Source: JAAYXE01 sp964391195 (GTDB lineage Bacteria; Chloroflexota; Anaerolineae; Anaerolineales; UBA4823). Taken from it: a stretch of DNA of 64,000 bases. Both the position numbers and the translations under genes were made by a program. This document shows, piece by piece, positions 32,772 to 41,756 of this stretch (its first letter is position 1; each line of letters opens with the position of its first letter). The stretch lies in NCBI GenBank assembly GCA_964391195.1, contig CAYMLG010000016.1, forward strand, positions 12,959-76,958. Direction: 5' to 3'. Under the pieces are notes generated by a model. That model did no database searches. It worked only from the letters and a program-made list of their open reading frames with translations, and had not been told where the DNA came from.

Positions 32772-35363
32772 ATGAATCTGGATAAGTATACACAAAAATC
32801 CCAGGAGTCGATCCTGAGCGCGCAGCGAATCGCTCAGGAGTATAACCATCAGGCCATCGAACCAGCCCACCTTCTCCTGGCCCTGCTGCGGCAGGAAGAA
32901 GGGGTCGTTCCGGCACTGGTGATGAAAGTGGCGGGCGGGGTGGTCGCCCTGCGGGAAGAGGTGGCCAATGACCTGGAGCGCCGGCCCAAGGTGTATGGCG
33001 CCAATACTGAAACCGGCCTCTCTCGACCGGCCAGCGAGGTGCTCGAAGCCGCGGAACGCTATGCCAGGGGCATGCAGGATGACTTTGTCTCCACCGAGCA
33101 CATCCTGCTCGGCCTGACCGAGAGCGGCGAAGGCAAGCGCCTCGCCAATTACGGCCTGACCAAGGATGCCATTCTCAAAACGTTGACCTCGATCCGTGGC
33201 ACGCAGCGCGTCACCTCGCAAAATCCGGAGGACACCTATCAGGCCTTGGAAAGATACGGCCGCGACCTGACCGCTCTGGCCCGGCAGGGTAAGGTGGATC
33301 CGGTGATCGGCCGCGATGAGGAGATCCGCCGGGTGGTGCAGATCCTCTCCCGGCGCACCAAGAATAACCCGGCCCTGATCGGCGAACCCGGCGTGGGGAA
33401 AACGGCGATCGCGGAAGGCTTGGCGCAGCGGATGGTGAACGGCGATGTGCCCGAGGGGCTTAAAAACAAGCGCCTGGTCCAGCTCGATATGGGCGCCCTC
33501 GTCGCCGGGGCGAAATACCGCGGCGAGTTCGAGGAACGCCTCAAAGCCGTGCTGCGCGAGATCACCGATGCCTCCGGTGAGATCATCTTGTTCGTGGATG
33601 AGATGCACACCGTCGTTGGCGCAGGGGCGGCCGAAGGAGCGGTGGACGCCGGCAATATGCTCAAACCCATGCTGGCCCGCGGTGAACTGCACATGATCGG
33701 CGCCACCACATTGGACGAGTATCGGAAGTACGTGGAAAAAGATCCGGCTCTCGAACGCCGTTTCCAGCCGGTATTGGTCGAGGAGCCAGGCGTCGAGGAG
33801 ACGATCAGTATTCTGCGCGGCCTCAAGGAACGCTACGAGGTGCATCACGGCGTGCGCATCACCGACTCTGCGGTGATTGCCGCCGCCACGCTGTCGAACC
33901 GCTATATCACCGACCGCTTCCTGCCCGATAAAGCCATCGATCTGATCGATGAGGCCGCCGCGCGCTTGCGGACCGAGATCGACTCCAAGCCCCAGGCGCT
34001 GGACGAGGTGGACCGGCAGATCCTCCAGCTCCAGATCGAGCGCGAGGCTCTCTCCAAAGAGAAGGACAAGGCTTCTCGTGAACGCCTGGAACGCCTGGAG
34101 AAGGAACTGGCCGACCTGCGCGAGCGTTCCAGCCAGCTAAATGCGCGCTGGCAGGCGGAGAAGGAGGTGATCGCAAAACTCCAGAATATCAAGGAGCAGA
34201 TCGAGCAGACGCGCCTGGAGATTGACCGCGCCGAACGCCAGAACCAGTATGAGAAAGCGGCCCGCCTGCGTTACGGGACCCTTCGCGAATTGGAAGCCCA
34301 ACTGGCCGAGAGCGAAAAACGGATCCTCGACATGCAGGCCGGCGGGGACGCCCTTTTGAAAGAAGAGGTAGACGCGGAGGAGATCGCTCAAATCGTCGCC
34401 CGGTGGACCGGCATCCCCGTCTCGCGGTTGTTGGAAGGCGAGACCGAAAAGCTCGTGCATATGGAAGAACGGCTGCACCGGCGCGTGGTGGGTCAAGACG
34501 CCGCCGTACGGGTGATTGCCAACGCTGTCCGCCGTTCACGCTCGGGCCTGCAGGACCCGAACCGGCCTATTGGCTCGTTCATCTTCCTCGGTCCCACCGG
34601 CGTGGGGAAAACCGAGCTCGCCCGCGCTCTGGCCGAATTCCTGTTCGACGATGAGCGGGCCATGATCCGCATCGATATGAGCGAGTACCAGGAAAAGCAT
34701 ACCGTGGCGCGTTTGATCGGCGCTCCTCCGGGCTATGTTGGTTTCGAGGAAGGCGGCCAGCTCACCGAGGCTGTGCGCCGCCGCCCCTATTCGGTGGTCC
34801 TGTTCGACGAGATTGAGAAAGCCCACCATGAAGTATTTAACGTTCTGCTCCAGGTGTTGGATGATGGCCGCCTGACCGATGGGCAAGGCCGCACGGTCGA
34901 TTTCCGCAATACCGTCATCATCATGACCAGCAACCTGGGCAACCAGCTTTGGGAAGGCGGGCGGAAGGTCGCCCGGGAGGAGATCAACCGAGTGCTCCAG
35001 CAGCATTTCCGCCCCGAGTTCCTCAACCGGGTCGACGAGATTGTGATCTTCCACCCGCTCTCTCGCGAGAACCTCAAGGAGATCGTCGGCATCCAGCTTC
35101 GCCGCCTGGAACGTATGGTCAAGGAGCGCGGCTTGCAGCTTGAGGTAACCGAAGCGGCGCAAGAATTCCTGGCCGAGGCCGGCTGGGATCCGGATTATGG
35201 CGCCCGCCCCTTGAAGCGCGCCATCCAACGCGAGCTCCAGGACCCGTTGGCCCTGCGCTTGCTGACGGGCGAGTTTAAAGAGGGCGATACCATCCGTGTC
35301 GAGCGCGGCGATGAGGGCCTTGAGTTCATCCCCGTCCCCCAAAGTGAAGTAGTAGAAGCCTAG
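32772..35363 (+). CDS. clpB: ATP-dependent protein disaggregase ClpB
   Basis: ClpB is a hexameric AAA+ machine that rescues aggregated proteins together with DnaK. The 863-residue protein shows the N-terminal Clp repeats (about 1-145) and AAA module 1 with Walker A GEPGVGKTA near residue 205 and Walker B ILFVDEMHTV. The coiled-coil middle domain (about 405-525), which distinguishes ClpB from ClpA and ClpC, is present. AAA module 2 has Walker A GPTGVGKTE near 605 and VLFDEIEKAH. The ATG follows GAGGAG. The presence of an inverted repeat upstream fits a stress-regulated gene, but the regulator is unknown. Confidence 0.96.
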   Translation: MNLDKYTQKSQESILSAQRIAQEYNHQAIEPAHLLLALLRQEEGVVPALVMKVAGGVVALREEVANDLERRPKVYGANTETGLSRPASEVLEAAERYARGMQDDFVSTEHILLGLTESGEGKRLANYGLTKDAILKTLTSIRGTQRVTSQNPEDTYQALERYGRDLTALARQGKVDPVIGRDEEIRRVVQILSRRTKNNPALIGEPGVGKTAIAEGLAQRMVNGDVPEGLKNKRLVQLDMGALVAGAKYRGEFEERLKAVLREITDASGEIILFVDEMHTVVGAGAAEGAVDAGNMLKPMLARGELHMIGATTLDEYRKYVEKDPALERRFQPVLVEEPGVEETISILRGLKERYEVHHGVRITDSAVIAAATLSNRYITDRFLPDKAIDLIDEAAARLRTEIDSKPQALDEVDRQILQLQIEREALSKEKDKASRERLERLEKELADLRERSSQLNARWQAEKEVIAKLQNIKEQIEQTRLEIDRAERQNQYEKAARLRYGTLRELEAQLAESEKRILDMQAGGDALLKEEVDAEEIAQIVARWTGIPVSRLLEGETEKLVHMEERLHRRVVGQDAAVRVIANAVRRSRSGLQDPNRPIGSFIFLGPTGVGKTELARALAEFLFDDERAMIRIDMSEYQEKHTVARLIGAPPGYVGFEEGGQLTEAVRRRPYSVVLFDEIEKAHHEVFNVLLQVLDDGRLTDGQGRTVDFRNTVIIMTSNLGNQLWEGGRKVAREEINRVLQQHFRPEFLNRVDEIVIFHPLSRENLKEIVGIQLRRLERMVKERGLQLEVTEAAQEFLAEAGWDPDYGARPLKRAIQRELQDPLALRLLTGEFKEGDTIRVERGDEGLEFIPVPQSEVVEA

Positions 35364-35382
35364 CTTCTCAGAGTGTGCAGGC

Positions 35383-35455
35383 AATGTTGTTTTGGGGGTG
35401 GCTTGGTCACCCCCAAAACAACATTCTTTTCTGCTGGCAAGTTGTGCGTGCACAC
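35383..35455 (+). repeat. Hairpin plus TGTGCGTGCACAC unit, copy A (also clpB terminator)
   Basis: An 18-bp perfect stem (AATGTTGTTTTGGGGGTG and complement, 35383-35400 with 35408-35425) is followed by CTTTTCTGCTGGCA. Then comes GTTGTGCGTGCACAC at 35441-35455. The hairpin plus T-rich tail would end clpB transcription. The same ordered elements recur at 36716-36811 and, more diverged, at 44591-44705. Confidence 0.75.
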
Positions 35456-35462
35456 GATAGGA

Positions 35463-35492
35463 TTGGACGGCCGCTGCCGATCGAACTATAAT
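35463..35492 (+). promoter_or_regulatory. Promoter of the topoisomerase IB gene
   Basis: TTGGAC (35463-35468) and TATAAT (35487-35492) are 18 bp apart. The TGTGCGTGCACAC motif ends 7 nt before the -35 box, a position suited to an activator or repressor. The leader to the TTG start is about 105 nt. Confidence 0.65.
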
Positions 35493-35603
35493 TGAGAGTG
35501 AAGTTGTCCTTATAGGTGTGCTGGTATTGGATGGGCGCCGCCAGAACGGCGCTCATCCGGTGCCAGCCTTTCTCTGGGTTCGCTTACCGGTCAGGAGCTG
35601 AGC

Positions 35604-36695
35604 TTGGCAAACAAGAACGGGCGGGGTCCCGCCCAGGATGGGGGAAATGAGAATAGCCTGCAATGGGTCGCCCACCAGTATGGTTTGCGCTATGTGAGCG
35701 ATGAGCAGCCGGGATACCGGCGCAAACGTTGGGGGCAGGGCTTTACGTATTTCGATGCCGAGGGGAATCATGTGCGCGATGAAGGTTTGCGACAGCGTTT
35801 CATCTCGCTGGTGATCCCCCCGGCCTGGACCGAAGTCTGGATCTCTCCGGATGAGAACGGCCATATCCAGGTGACCGGGCGGGATGCAAAGGGCCGTAAG
35901 CAGTATATCTACCATCCCCGCTGGGAAGAACTCCGCAATTTGAACAAGTTTGGCCAGATGACCGCCTTCGGCCAGGCGCTGCCCTCCATCCGCGCTCGGG
36001 TCGAGGAAGACCTTCGCTTGCGCGGGCTCTCGCGCCCCAAGGTGCTCGCTCTGGTTGTCCGCTTGTTGGATAACACCCTTATCCGGGTGGGCAACCGTGA
36101 ATACGCCCGCAGGAACAATTCATACGGGTTGACCACGCTGCAAGACGAACATCTGGAAATCGAAGGTTCCCGGCTGTTTTTTCGCTTTATGGGAAAGAGC
36201 GGCAAAGAACAAGAAGTCCGCCTTTTCGACCCTCGCCTGGCCCGGCTGGTCAAGCGCTGCCAGGAGCTGCCGGGGCAGCATCTGTTTCAATATCTAGACG
36301 AAAATGGAGAGTGCTGCCGGAATGTGGATTCAAGCGATGTAAACGATTATCTCAGCGAAATCACCGGACGGGATTTCACGGCGAAGGATTTCCGCACCTG
36401 GGGCGGGACCGTGCTGGCGGCCGTGGAGTTGTACGAACTCGGTCCGGGCGAGAATGATCGGGATCAGCAGAAGAATGTGGTTGCAGCCGTCAAGTATGTG
36501 GCTGCCGCCTTGGGGAATACGCCTGCGGTATGTCGCGGCTATTACATTCACCCGGCTCTCCTTGAAGCGTACCAGGATGGTTCATTGTTCCCGCTGATGA
36601 ACGCAGTCCTGGACGAGACAGCCGCGCCCGGGGATAGGGGTCGCCTGAGCCCTCCGGAACTGGCCGTCATCCGCCTCCTGCAGGCCAGTGCGTAG
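35604..36695 (+). CDS. DNA topoisomerase IB
   Basis: This is a type IB topoisomerase, relaxing supercoils through a 3'-phosphotyrosine link; bacterial members resemble the poxvirus enzyme. The 363-residue protein has the N-terminal DNA-clamp domain (KRWGQGFTYFDAEGNHVRDE, IPPAWTEVWISPDENGHIQ) and the catalytic domain with RVGNREYARRNNSYGLTTL. The likely nucleophile is Y314 in the C-terminal motif VCRGYYIHP. The start is TTG 35604, with AGGAG 6 nt upstream. It is a monocistronic gene with its own promoter and a hairpin after it. Confidence 0.93.
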   Translation: MANKNGRGPAQDGGNENSLQWVAHQYGLRYVSDEQPGYRRKRWGQGFTYFDAEGNHVRDEGLRQRFISLVIPPAWTEVWISPDENGHIQVTGRDAKGRKQYIYHPRWEELRNLNKFGQMTAFGQALPSIRARVEEDLRLRGLSRPKVLALVVRLLDNTLIRVGNREYARRNNSYGLTTLQDEHLEIEGSRLFFRFMGKSGKEQEVRLFDPRLARLVKRCQELPGQHLFQYLDENGECCRNVDSSDVNDYLSEITGRDFTAKDFRTWGGTVLAAVELYELGPGENDRDQQKNVVAAVKYVAAALGNTPAVCRGYYIHPALLEAYQDGSLFPLMNAVLDETAAPGDRGRLSPPELAVIRLLQASA

Positions 36696-36715
36696 GATAA
36701 TGTTATAAGTAATAA

Positions 36716-36811
36716 TTGTTCTTTTGGGGTGTGTACCACTTCGGCGCCCGGTTTCGCCTCCTACACCCCAAAACAACAACCCTTTTCTGCTGACAGGGTG
36801 TGCACGCACAC
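36716..36811 (+). repeat. Hairpin plus TGTGCGTGCACAC unit, copy B
   Basis: A 17-bp stem with one mismatch (TTGTTCTTTTGGGGTGT, 36716-36732 with 36763-36779) closes a 30-nt loop and lies just after the topoisomerase gene. CCTTTTCTGCTGACAG follows. At 36798-36811 is GTGTGCACGCACAC, the reverse complement form of the motif in copies A and C. Confidence 0.7.
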
Positions 36812-36835
36812 TTCAGGCGGACCGGACTTGTTTTG

Positions 36836-36863
36836 TTGCCTGGCGACATAAATGGTCTATAAT
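36836..36863 (+). promoter_or_regulatory. Promoter of the membrane-protein gene at 36904
   Basis: TTGCCT (36836-36841) and TATAAT (36858-36863) are 16 bp apart; the start codon ATG 36904 follows about 35 nt after the predicted transcription start. The conserved motif of copy B ends 24 nt before the -35 box. Confidence 0.55.
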
Positions 36864-36903
36864 AGGCTAATTGCTGAGAACATTGGATCGAAAAGGTGGG
36901 GAA

Positions 36904-37641
36904 ATGCGAAGCTTGATAGACCTGGACCAGCATCGAATCGGCAGATTTATTCTCGTCTTGATCGCTGCCGATTTCCTATTGTGCCTGATTTACTTCGTGA
37001 ACTACGCCTTGGGCCAGCCGGCGCAGATCCTCCATAATCTGCTCAACCTGGACGGTGAGGTGGGGATCGTCGCCTGGCTTTCATCGGTCCAACTCTTTTC
37101 CATTGGGATCCTGTTCCTGTTGGCGTATATCAAAAATAAGGACGCTGCCGCGTTCCCCCGCCGCCTATTTCTTCTGTTGGGCGTCGGTTTCATTTTCCTT
37201 TCCGCCGACGAAAGCGCTGCCATCCATGAGAAGCTCTCCCAGCTCCTGCGTTCCTATAACTGGCAGCTTACTTTCGAAGGGGAACTGGGCGGCTGGATCC
37301 CGTTTTACCTGCTGGCTGGCCTGGTCCTGATCTTGCTCGTTTTCCGCGATTTGCTGGCTATATTCCGCTACCATCCCCGAGCGGTCCTGTGGTTGGCATT
37401 TGGTTTTGGTCTGTTTTTCCTTGGGGGTGTTGTGCTGGAGGTGATCAGCTATCAGTTCCTTCGCGGCGATCTGTACTCGCTGGTCTACCAGGGAGAAGTG
37501 ATGCTGGAAGAAGCCCTTGAACTCGCCGGGGAAAGCCTGATGCTGTATGGCGTGCTGTCCCTGGTAACGGCGCCTCGCCCGGCCGCTCAAACCGTGACTC
37601 GGACGGCAGGAGGCAGCAGTCCAACTTTGATTGACAAATAA
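36904..37641 (+). CDS. Multi-pass membrane protein, unknown function
   Basis: ATG 36904 is chosen because GGTGGGG lies just upstream; an in-frame TTG at 36871 is less likely. The 245 residues contain about six hydrophobic segments: around residues 14-35, 53-75, 85-103, 135-155, 168-190 and a final one near 210-228. A charged loop ADESAAIHEKLSQLL sits between the third and fourth. The layout is typical of uncharacterised integral membrane proteins of bacteria. No catalytic motif was recognised. It is transcribed from its own promoter. Confidence 0.7.
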   Translation: MRSLIDLDQHRIGRFILVLIAADFLLCLIYFVNYALGQPAQILHNLLNLDGEVGIVAWLSSVQLFSIGILFLLAYIKNKDAAAFPRRLFLLLGVGFIFLSADESAAIHEKLSQLLRSYNWQLTFEGELGGWIPFYLLAGLVLILLVFRDLLAIFRYHPRAVLWLAFGFGLFFLGGVVLEVISYQFLRGDLYSLVYQGEVMLEEALELAGESLMLYGVLSLVTAPRPAAQTVTRTAGGSSPTLIDK

Positions 37642-37659
37642 GCCTGGTCCCCTTATAAT
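37631..37659 (+). promoter_or_regulatory. Perfect consensus promoter for the DUF1328 gene
   Basis: TTGACA (37631-37636), a 17-bp spacer and TATAAT (37654-37659) match the sigma-70 consensus exactly. The -35 box lies inside the last codons of the preceding gene. The leader to ATG 37744 is about 78 nt. Confidence 0.85.
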
Positions 37660-37743
37660 ATTATTTGGAGGGGGTTAGTCATAAATAGAGACCACCTTAT
37701 CATTTAACGGTAGTCTTTTAACGGTTTCTTCGGGAGGTAAATC

Positions 37744-37950
37744 ATGGATCTATTAACCTGGGCGATTATCGCTTTCGTCGTATCGATCATCGCGGGCGCT
37801 CTGGGCTTTTCGGGAGTTGCTGCCGGCGCAGCAACGATCGCTAAAGTGCTTTTCGGGATCTTCTTGATCATTGCACTGATTTTATTTGTCCTCGCTATTC
37901 TCGGGATAACGGCGTTGGTGGTCATCCCCTCGGGGCTACCGCTGATCTAA
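37744..37950 (+). CDS. DUF1328 small membrane protein (YtjA family)
   Basis: The 68-residue protein is almost entirely hydrophobic, with two membrane helices (about 4-22 and 34-58) joined by a Gly/Ala-rich turn (GFSGVAAGAATIAKVLFGIF). This matches the DUF1328/YtjA family, whose function is unknown. GGGAGGT precedes the ATG. A perfect promoter and a strong terminator bracket it, so it is a short, probably highly expressed single-gene transcript. Confidence 0.9.
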   Translation: MDLLTWAIIAFVVSIIAGALGFSGVAAGAATIAKVLFGIFLIIALILFVLAILGITALVVIPSGLPLI

Positions 37951-37976
37951 ATCCCTGGCTGTCGGGAAATATCAAT

Positions 37977-38014
37977 AAACATGACCCACCCGCGTGAAAG
38001 GGTGGGTCATGTTT
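37977..38014. terminator. Bidirectional terminator, 15-bp stem
   Basis: AAACATGACCCACCC and its complement close an 8-nt loop, followed by a run of T. It lies between the DUF1328 gene and the convergent proA. Confidence 0.9.
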
Positions 38015-38045
38015 TTTCTTGGGGGGTGCCCGGCGGGGTAAAAAC

Positions 38046-39308
38046 TTAAGGCCGGGTGTGGTAATCGCCCACGATAACCCATTTGTACGTGGTCAGTTCC
38101 TGGAGCCCCATCGGGCCGCGCGCGTGGAGCCGTTGGGTGGAAATCGCCACTTCCGCTCCCAGTCCCAACTGCGCCCCATCGGTGAAGCGGGTGCTGGCAT
38201 TCACGTAGACTGCGGCCGAATCGACGACGCTGATGAAGCGAGCGGCGTTCGCCTCGTCTTTCGTCAATATCCCATCCGAGTGCCCGGTGCTGTGGGCGGC
38301 GATATGCTCGACAGCCTCATCCAATCCGCTTACCACTTTCAGCCCCAAGACCAGCGACAGCCATTCGGTATCGAAATCGTTCTCCCCGGCCGGGGATACC
38401 AACTCCGCATTGGCCTCACCCAGATAGGGCAGCGCTGATTCGTCCGCCCGGAAGGTCACTCCATCCTCTGCCAGTTGGGCGACAACCTGAGGGAGAATTT
38501 TCGCGGCCACGCTTCGATGGACCAGCAGCGTGTCGAGGGCGTTGCATACCGTCGGGCGCTGGACCTTCGCATTGCGGATGACCGGCAGGGCGGCGTGTAA
38601 GTCCGCCGACTCGTCAACGAACAGGTGGCAGATGCCGATCCCGCCGGTGATTACCGGGATGCGGCTGTTCTGGCGGCAGAACTCGTGCAGTCCGGCGCCC
38701 CCTCGCGGGATGATCATGTCCACATAGCGGTCCATCTGCAGCAGTTCCAACACCCGCTTCCGGTCTGCATCGTCGATGAATTGGATGGCATCGGGTGGTA
38801 GCCCGGCTTCAGCCAACCCCTGGACCAGGGCCTGGGTGATCGCCCGGTTGGAATTCAGCGTTTCACTCCCGCCGCGGAGAATCACCGCATTCCCGGTTTT
38901 CACCGCCAGGCCGGAGACATCGATGGTCACATTGGGCCGCGCCTCGTAAATTACTCCCAGCACGCCGATGGGTGTCCGCTGCTTGTGAACCTTCAGCCCG
39001 TTGGGCAGAATACTCTCGTCGAAACATTCCCCCACCGGGTCGGGCAGTTCGGCGACCCGGCGCAGGTCGGAAATGATCCCCTGCAGGCGGGCCGGGTTGA
39101 GCATCAGGCGATCCAGCAGCGCGGGGGTCAATCCTGCCGCCTGCCCGGCTTTCAGGTCTTCCGCGTTGGCGGCCAGGATCTGCTCAGCATCTCGCCTCAC
39201 ACGCTCGGCCATCGCCAGCAGCGCCCGGTCCTTCTCTTCCCGGCTGGCTCTGGCCAGGCTTCGGGCAGCCTGTTTCGATCGCTTACCCATTTCCTCTACT
39301 GTGGACAT
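38046..39308 (-). CDS. proA: Glutamate-5-semialdehyde dehydrogenase (gamma-glutamyl phosphate reductase)
   Basis: ProA makes the second reaction of proline synthesis, reducing gamma-glutamyl phosphate to glutamate semialdehyde with NADPH. The 420-residue protein has the aldehyde-dehydrogenase fold. Clear segments are GVLGVIYEARPNVTIDVSGL, NAVILRGGSE and DMIIPRGGAGL. The active-site cysteine lies in KVQRPTVCNALDTLLVH, near residue 258. It follows proB after 41 nt on the same strand. Confidence 0.96.
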   Translation of the reverse strand: MSTVEEMGKRSKQAARSLARASREEKDRALLAMAERVRRDAEQILAANAEDLKAGQAAGLTPALLDRLMLNPARLQGIISDLRRVAELPDPVGECFDESILPNGLKVHKQRTPIGVLGVIYEARPNVTIDVSGLAVKTGNAVILRGGSETLNSNRAITQALVQGLAEAGLPPDAIQFIDDADRKRVLELLQMDRYVDMIIPRGGAGLHEFCRQNSRIPVITGGIGICHLFVDESADLHAALPVIRNAKVQRPTVCNALDTLLVHRSVAAKILPQVVAQLAEDGVTFRADESALPYLGEANAELVSPAGENDFDTEWLSLVLGLKVVSGLDEAVEHIAAHSTGHSDGILTKDEANAARFISVVDSAAVYVNASTRFTDGAQLGLGAEVAISTQRLHARGPMGLQELTTYKWVIVGDYHTRP

Positions 39309-39349
39309 CTCGCCTCCCTATCCATCATCAGGTGATCCCGGTTTCCCCT

Positions 39350-40486
39350 TTACAACATAACCAGGTTGTTGCGGTGGATCACCTCTTCTCCGTATATGAA
39401 ACCAAGAATTGCTTCGATTTCATCCGAACGCCGGCCGTGGATGCGCTGGAGATCGCTGGCCGAATAATTGACCAGCCCACGGGCCAGCTCCCTTCCGTTC
39501 GGATCCAGGACCTGTACCGTATCGCCTCGATCGAACTGCCCTTCCACGCCGATCACCCCCACGGGAAGCAGGCTGCTGCCCTGGTGCAGAGCCCGCTCCG
39601 CTCCGGCGTCCACGATCAAACGGCCGGTGTGCCGCCCGCCGGCCAGGATATAGCGCTTACGGCCTTCCAATGCGCTGCCCAGGGGGAGAAAGCGCGTCCC
39701 GATCGGTTCGCCCTGGCACAGGCGCAGGAGCACGTCCGGCTCGCTGCCGCGAGCGATCACCACCGTCGCTCCCAATCTCCGCGCCAGGTCGGCGGCCTGC
39801 ACCTTGGTCAACATTCCCCCCGTTCCCAGCCCGGTCTCTGTTCCGCCGGCCGCTTTCCAGACCGCGGGCGGGATTTCCGGTCCGGTCACTTCCCGCACCA
39901 TCTCCGCCTCCGGCTGCAGCCTGGGGTCGGCGGTGAACAGGCCGGCCTGGTCGGTGAGCAGCACCAGCAGGTCGGCTTCGGTCAGGTTGGCAGCCAGCGC
40001 GGATAGATTGTCGTTGTCGCCCACCCGGATCTCTTCCGTCGCCACCGTGTCGTTTTCGTTGACGATGGGGATCACCCGCTGCGCCAGCAGAGCGGTCAGC
40101 GTGTTGCGGGAGTTCAGGTAGCGCCGGCGGTCGCTCAGATCGGCGCGTGTCAGCAGCACCTGGGCAGCCGTCAGCCCGTATAGTCCGAATAACTCCTCGT
40201 ACAGCGCCATTAACCGCGGTTGGCCGACAGCCGCCAGCATCTGCTTGGCAGGGATATCCTTGGGAAGAACCGGGAAGTTCAACCGCTCTCGCCCGGCGGC
40301 GATTGCGCCGGAAGAAACCACCAGCAGATCTTTCCCCGAGGCGTGCAGCGCAGCCATCTGCCGTACCAACTCCAGGATGCGCGGCGGCGAAAGGCGCGGG
40401 GTCCCTCCCGTCAAAGTTGAGGTGCCCAGCTTGATGACGATTCGTTTATACCGGTCGCTGCTGTGAAATTCAGGAGCCTCTGCCAC
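39350..40486 (-). CDS. proB: Glutamate 5-kinase
   Basis: ProB phosphorylates glutamate as the first step of proline synthesis. The protein has an amino-acid kinase domain (KRIVIKLGTSTLTGG, VVSSGAIAAGRERL, VNENDTVATEEIRVGDND) and a C-terminal PUA domain (about 275-378). The start chosen is GTG 40486: AAGGAAAG lies just upstream and the family sequence begins shortly after. An ATG at 40543 would add 19 residues without a ribosome site. The resulting 378 residues fit the family. It forms an operon with proA. Confidence 0.94.
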   Translation of the reverse strand: MAEAPEFHSSDRYKRIVIKLGTSTLTGGTPRLSPPRILELVRQMAALHASGKDLLVVSSGAIAAGRERLNFPVLPKDIPAKQMLAAVGQPRLMALYEELFGLYGLTAAQVLLTRADLSDRRRYLNSRNTLTALLAQRVIPIVNENDTVATEEIRVGDNDNLSALAANLTEADLLVLLTDQAGLFTADPRLQPEAEMVREVTGPEIPPAVWKAAGGTETGLGTGGMLTKVQAADLARRLGATVVIARGSEPDVLLRLCQGEPIGTRFLPLGSALEGRKRYILAGGRHTGRLIVDAGAERALHQGSSLLPVGVIGVEGQFDRGDTVQVLDPNGRELARGLVNYSASDLQRIHGRRSDEIEAILGFIYGEEVIHRNNLVML

Positions 40487-40579
40487 GCAAACTTTCCTTC
40501 CCCATCCGGCTGCCGATGATTTCGTTGGCGCAAAGTGTACCATAGTTCCTCTTACCGTCTCCGTTCGCCGCTTCGCCGG

Positions 40580-40735
40580 GCATGGCCTTCTCCAAGTCGT
40601 AAGTCAGTCTTTGGTGGGCCTTGCGCTTATCAAACGCCTCGCCGATCCACCCCCGACTCATGCCTGTAAAGGCTCTTTTTGTGCCTTCCCGGTGATTACC
40701 TACCCGAATTTCCGGGTCCCACCCCGCCCATTCAT
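40580..40735. repeat. Possible diverged copy of the nested palindromic element
   Basis: The stretch from 40580 (CATGGCCTTCTCCAAGTCGT) matches most bases of the left arm of the element at 5892-5931. CCGCCCATTC at 40724-40733 matches bases 5999-6008 of its right arm. The distance between the two is slightly larger than in the first copy. The terminal inverted repeat itself is not preserved here. It lies in the 357-bp gap between proB and the protease gene. Confidence 0.3.
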
Positions 40736-40843
40736 CCGGTGCGGTCACCTTCGATTTTCGCTATGATAGTTATAGTCGATCAGGAGTTTTCCTGGCCGGC
40801 TGGAGATTGGTTTGATCCGGACCTTGATGAAAAGGAGTACAGA

Positions 40844-41755
40844 ATGTCTGAGCAAATAAACAACCCATTGGTTGCGCTATCGGAGGCGATGGCCGATGCC
40901 GTTGAGCGGGCAGGGGCTGCAACCCTGTTGGTAGACGCCCGGCGGCGGTTCCCGGCCAGCGGGATCGCCTACCAGCGGGACCTGGTCCTGACCGCTTCTC
41001 ACGTCGTCGAACGGGATGACGATATCCGTATCACCCTCCCCGATGGCAGCCATCACACCGCCACGATCGCCGGGCGTGATCCCGGAAACGACCTGGCTCT
41101 GCTGCGCCTGTCCTCGGCTGTGATGACCCCGGCCGAAACTGCGCCGGAGCCGGCCCGCATCGGGCAGATCGCCCTGGCGCTGGGGCGGCCCTCCCCGGAG
41201 GGCATCCAGGCCAGCCTGGGGATCGTGAGCGCAGCTGGCGGCCCGGTGCGCACCGGGCGGGGCGGTCTGTTGGAGAATTACATCCGCACCGATACCATCC
41301 CCTATCCCGGTTTTTCCGGCGGCCCGCTGGTTGACGCCGCCGGGCGAGTCCTGGGGATCAACACCTCTGGCCTGGGGCGTGGCGTGGCGCTCACCATCCC
41401 GGTCGCTCACGCCTGGCAAATCGCCGCCACCCTGGCCGAGCACGGTCATGTCCGCCGCGGATATCTGGGCGTGCGCAGCCAGGCGGTGGAGATCACTGCT
41501 GCCCAAAGCCAGGCGCTGGGCCGCGAGCAGCGCACCGGCCTGCTGCTGGTCAGCGTCGAGCGGGACAGCCCGGCCGAGCAAGGTGGGCTGTTGGTTGGTG
41601 ATATCCTGGTTGGCATCGCCGGCCAGCCGGTGACTGACCCGGATGAACTGTTAGCCCGGCTGGTGGGCGCGGTTGTGGGCCAATCCACCCCGCTGGAAGT
41701 GCTGCGCGGTGGGCAGCCGGCTACTGTAACGGTTACAATTGGGGAGCGAAAATAA
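40844..41755 (+). CDS. HtrA-like trypsin-family serine protease with PDZ domain
   Basis: The 303-residue protein has a trypsin-like S1C protease domain (about 20-205). Its catalytic triad is H53 in LTASHVV, D83 in GNDLALL and S158 in GFSGGPL. A PDZ domain (about 210-300, RRGYLGVRSQAVEI to GQPATVTVTIGERK) follows. ATG 40844 follows AAAAGGAG. In contrast to classical HtrA, no signal peptide or membrane anchor is seen, so it may be cytosolic. A TATGAT -10-like box lies at 40762. The next protease gene starts 1 nt after the stop codon. Confidence 0.9.
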   Translation: MSEQINNPLVALSEAMADAVERAGAATLLVDARRRFPASGIAYQRDLVLTASHVVERDDDIRITLPDGSHHTATIAGRDPGNDLALLRLSSAVMTPAETAPEPARIGQIALALGRPSPEGIQASLGIVSAAGGPVRTGRGGLLENYIRTDTIPYPGFSGGPLVDAAGRVLGINTSGLGRGVALTIPVAHAWQIAATLAEHGHVRRGYLGVRSQAVEITAAQSQALGREQRTGLLLVSVERDSPAEQGGLLVGDILVGIAGQPVTDPDELLARLVGAVVGQSTPLEVLRGGQPATVTVTIGERK

Positions 41756-41756
41756 A

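Noticed and set aside
38046..40120. Plus-strand open frames opposite proA and proB
   Set aside because: Both are shadows of conserved biosynthetic genes with intact active sites.
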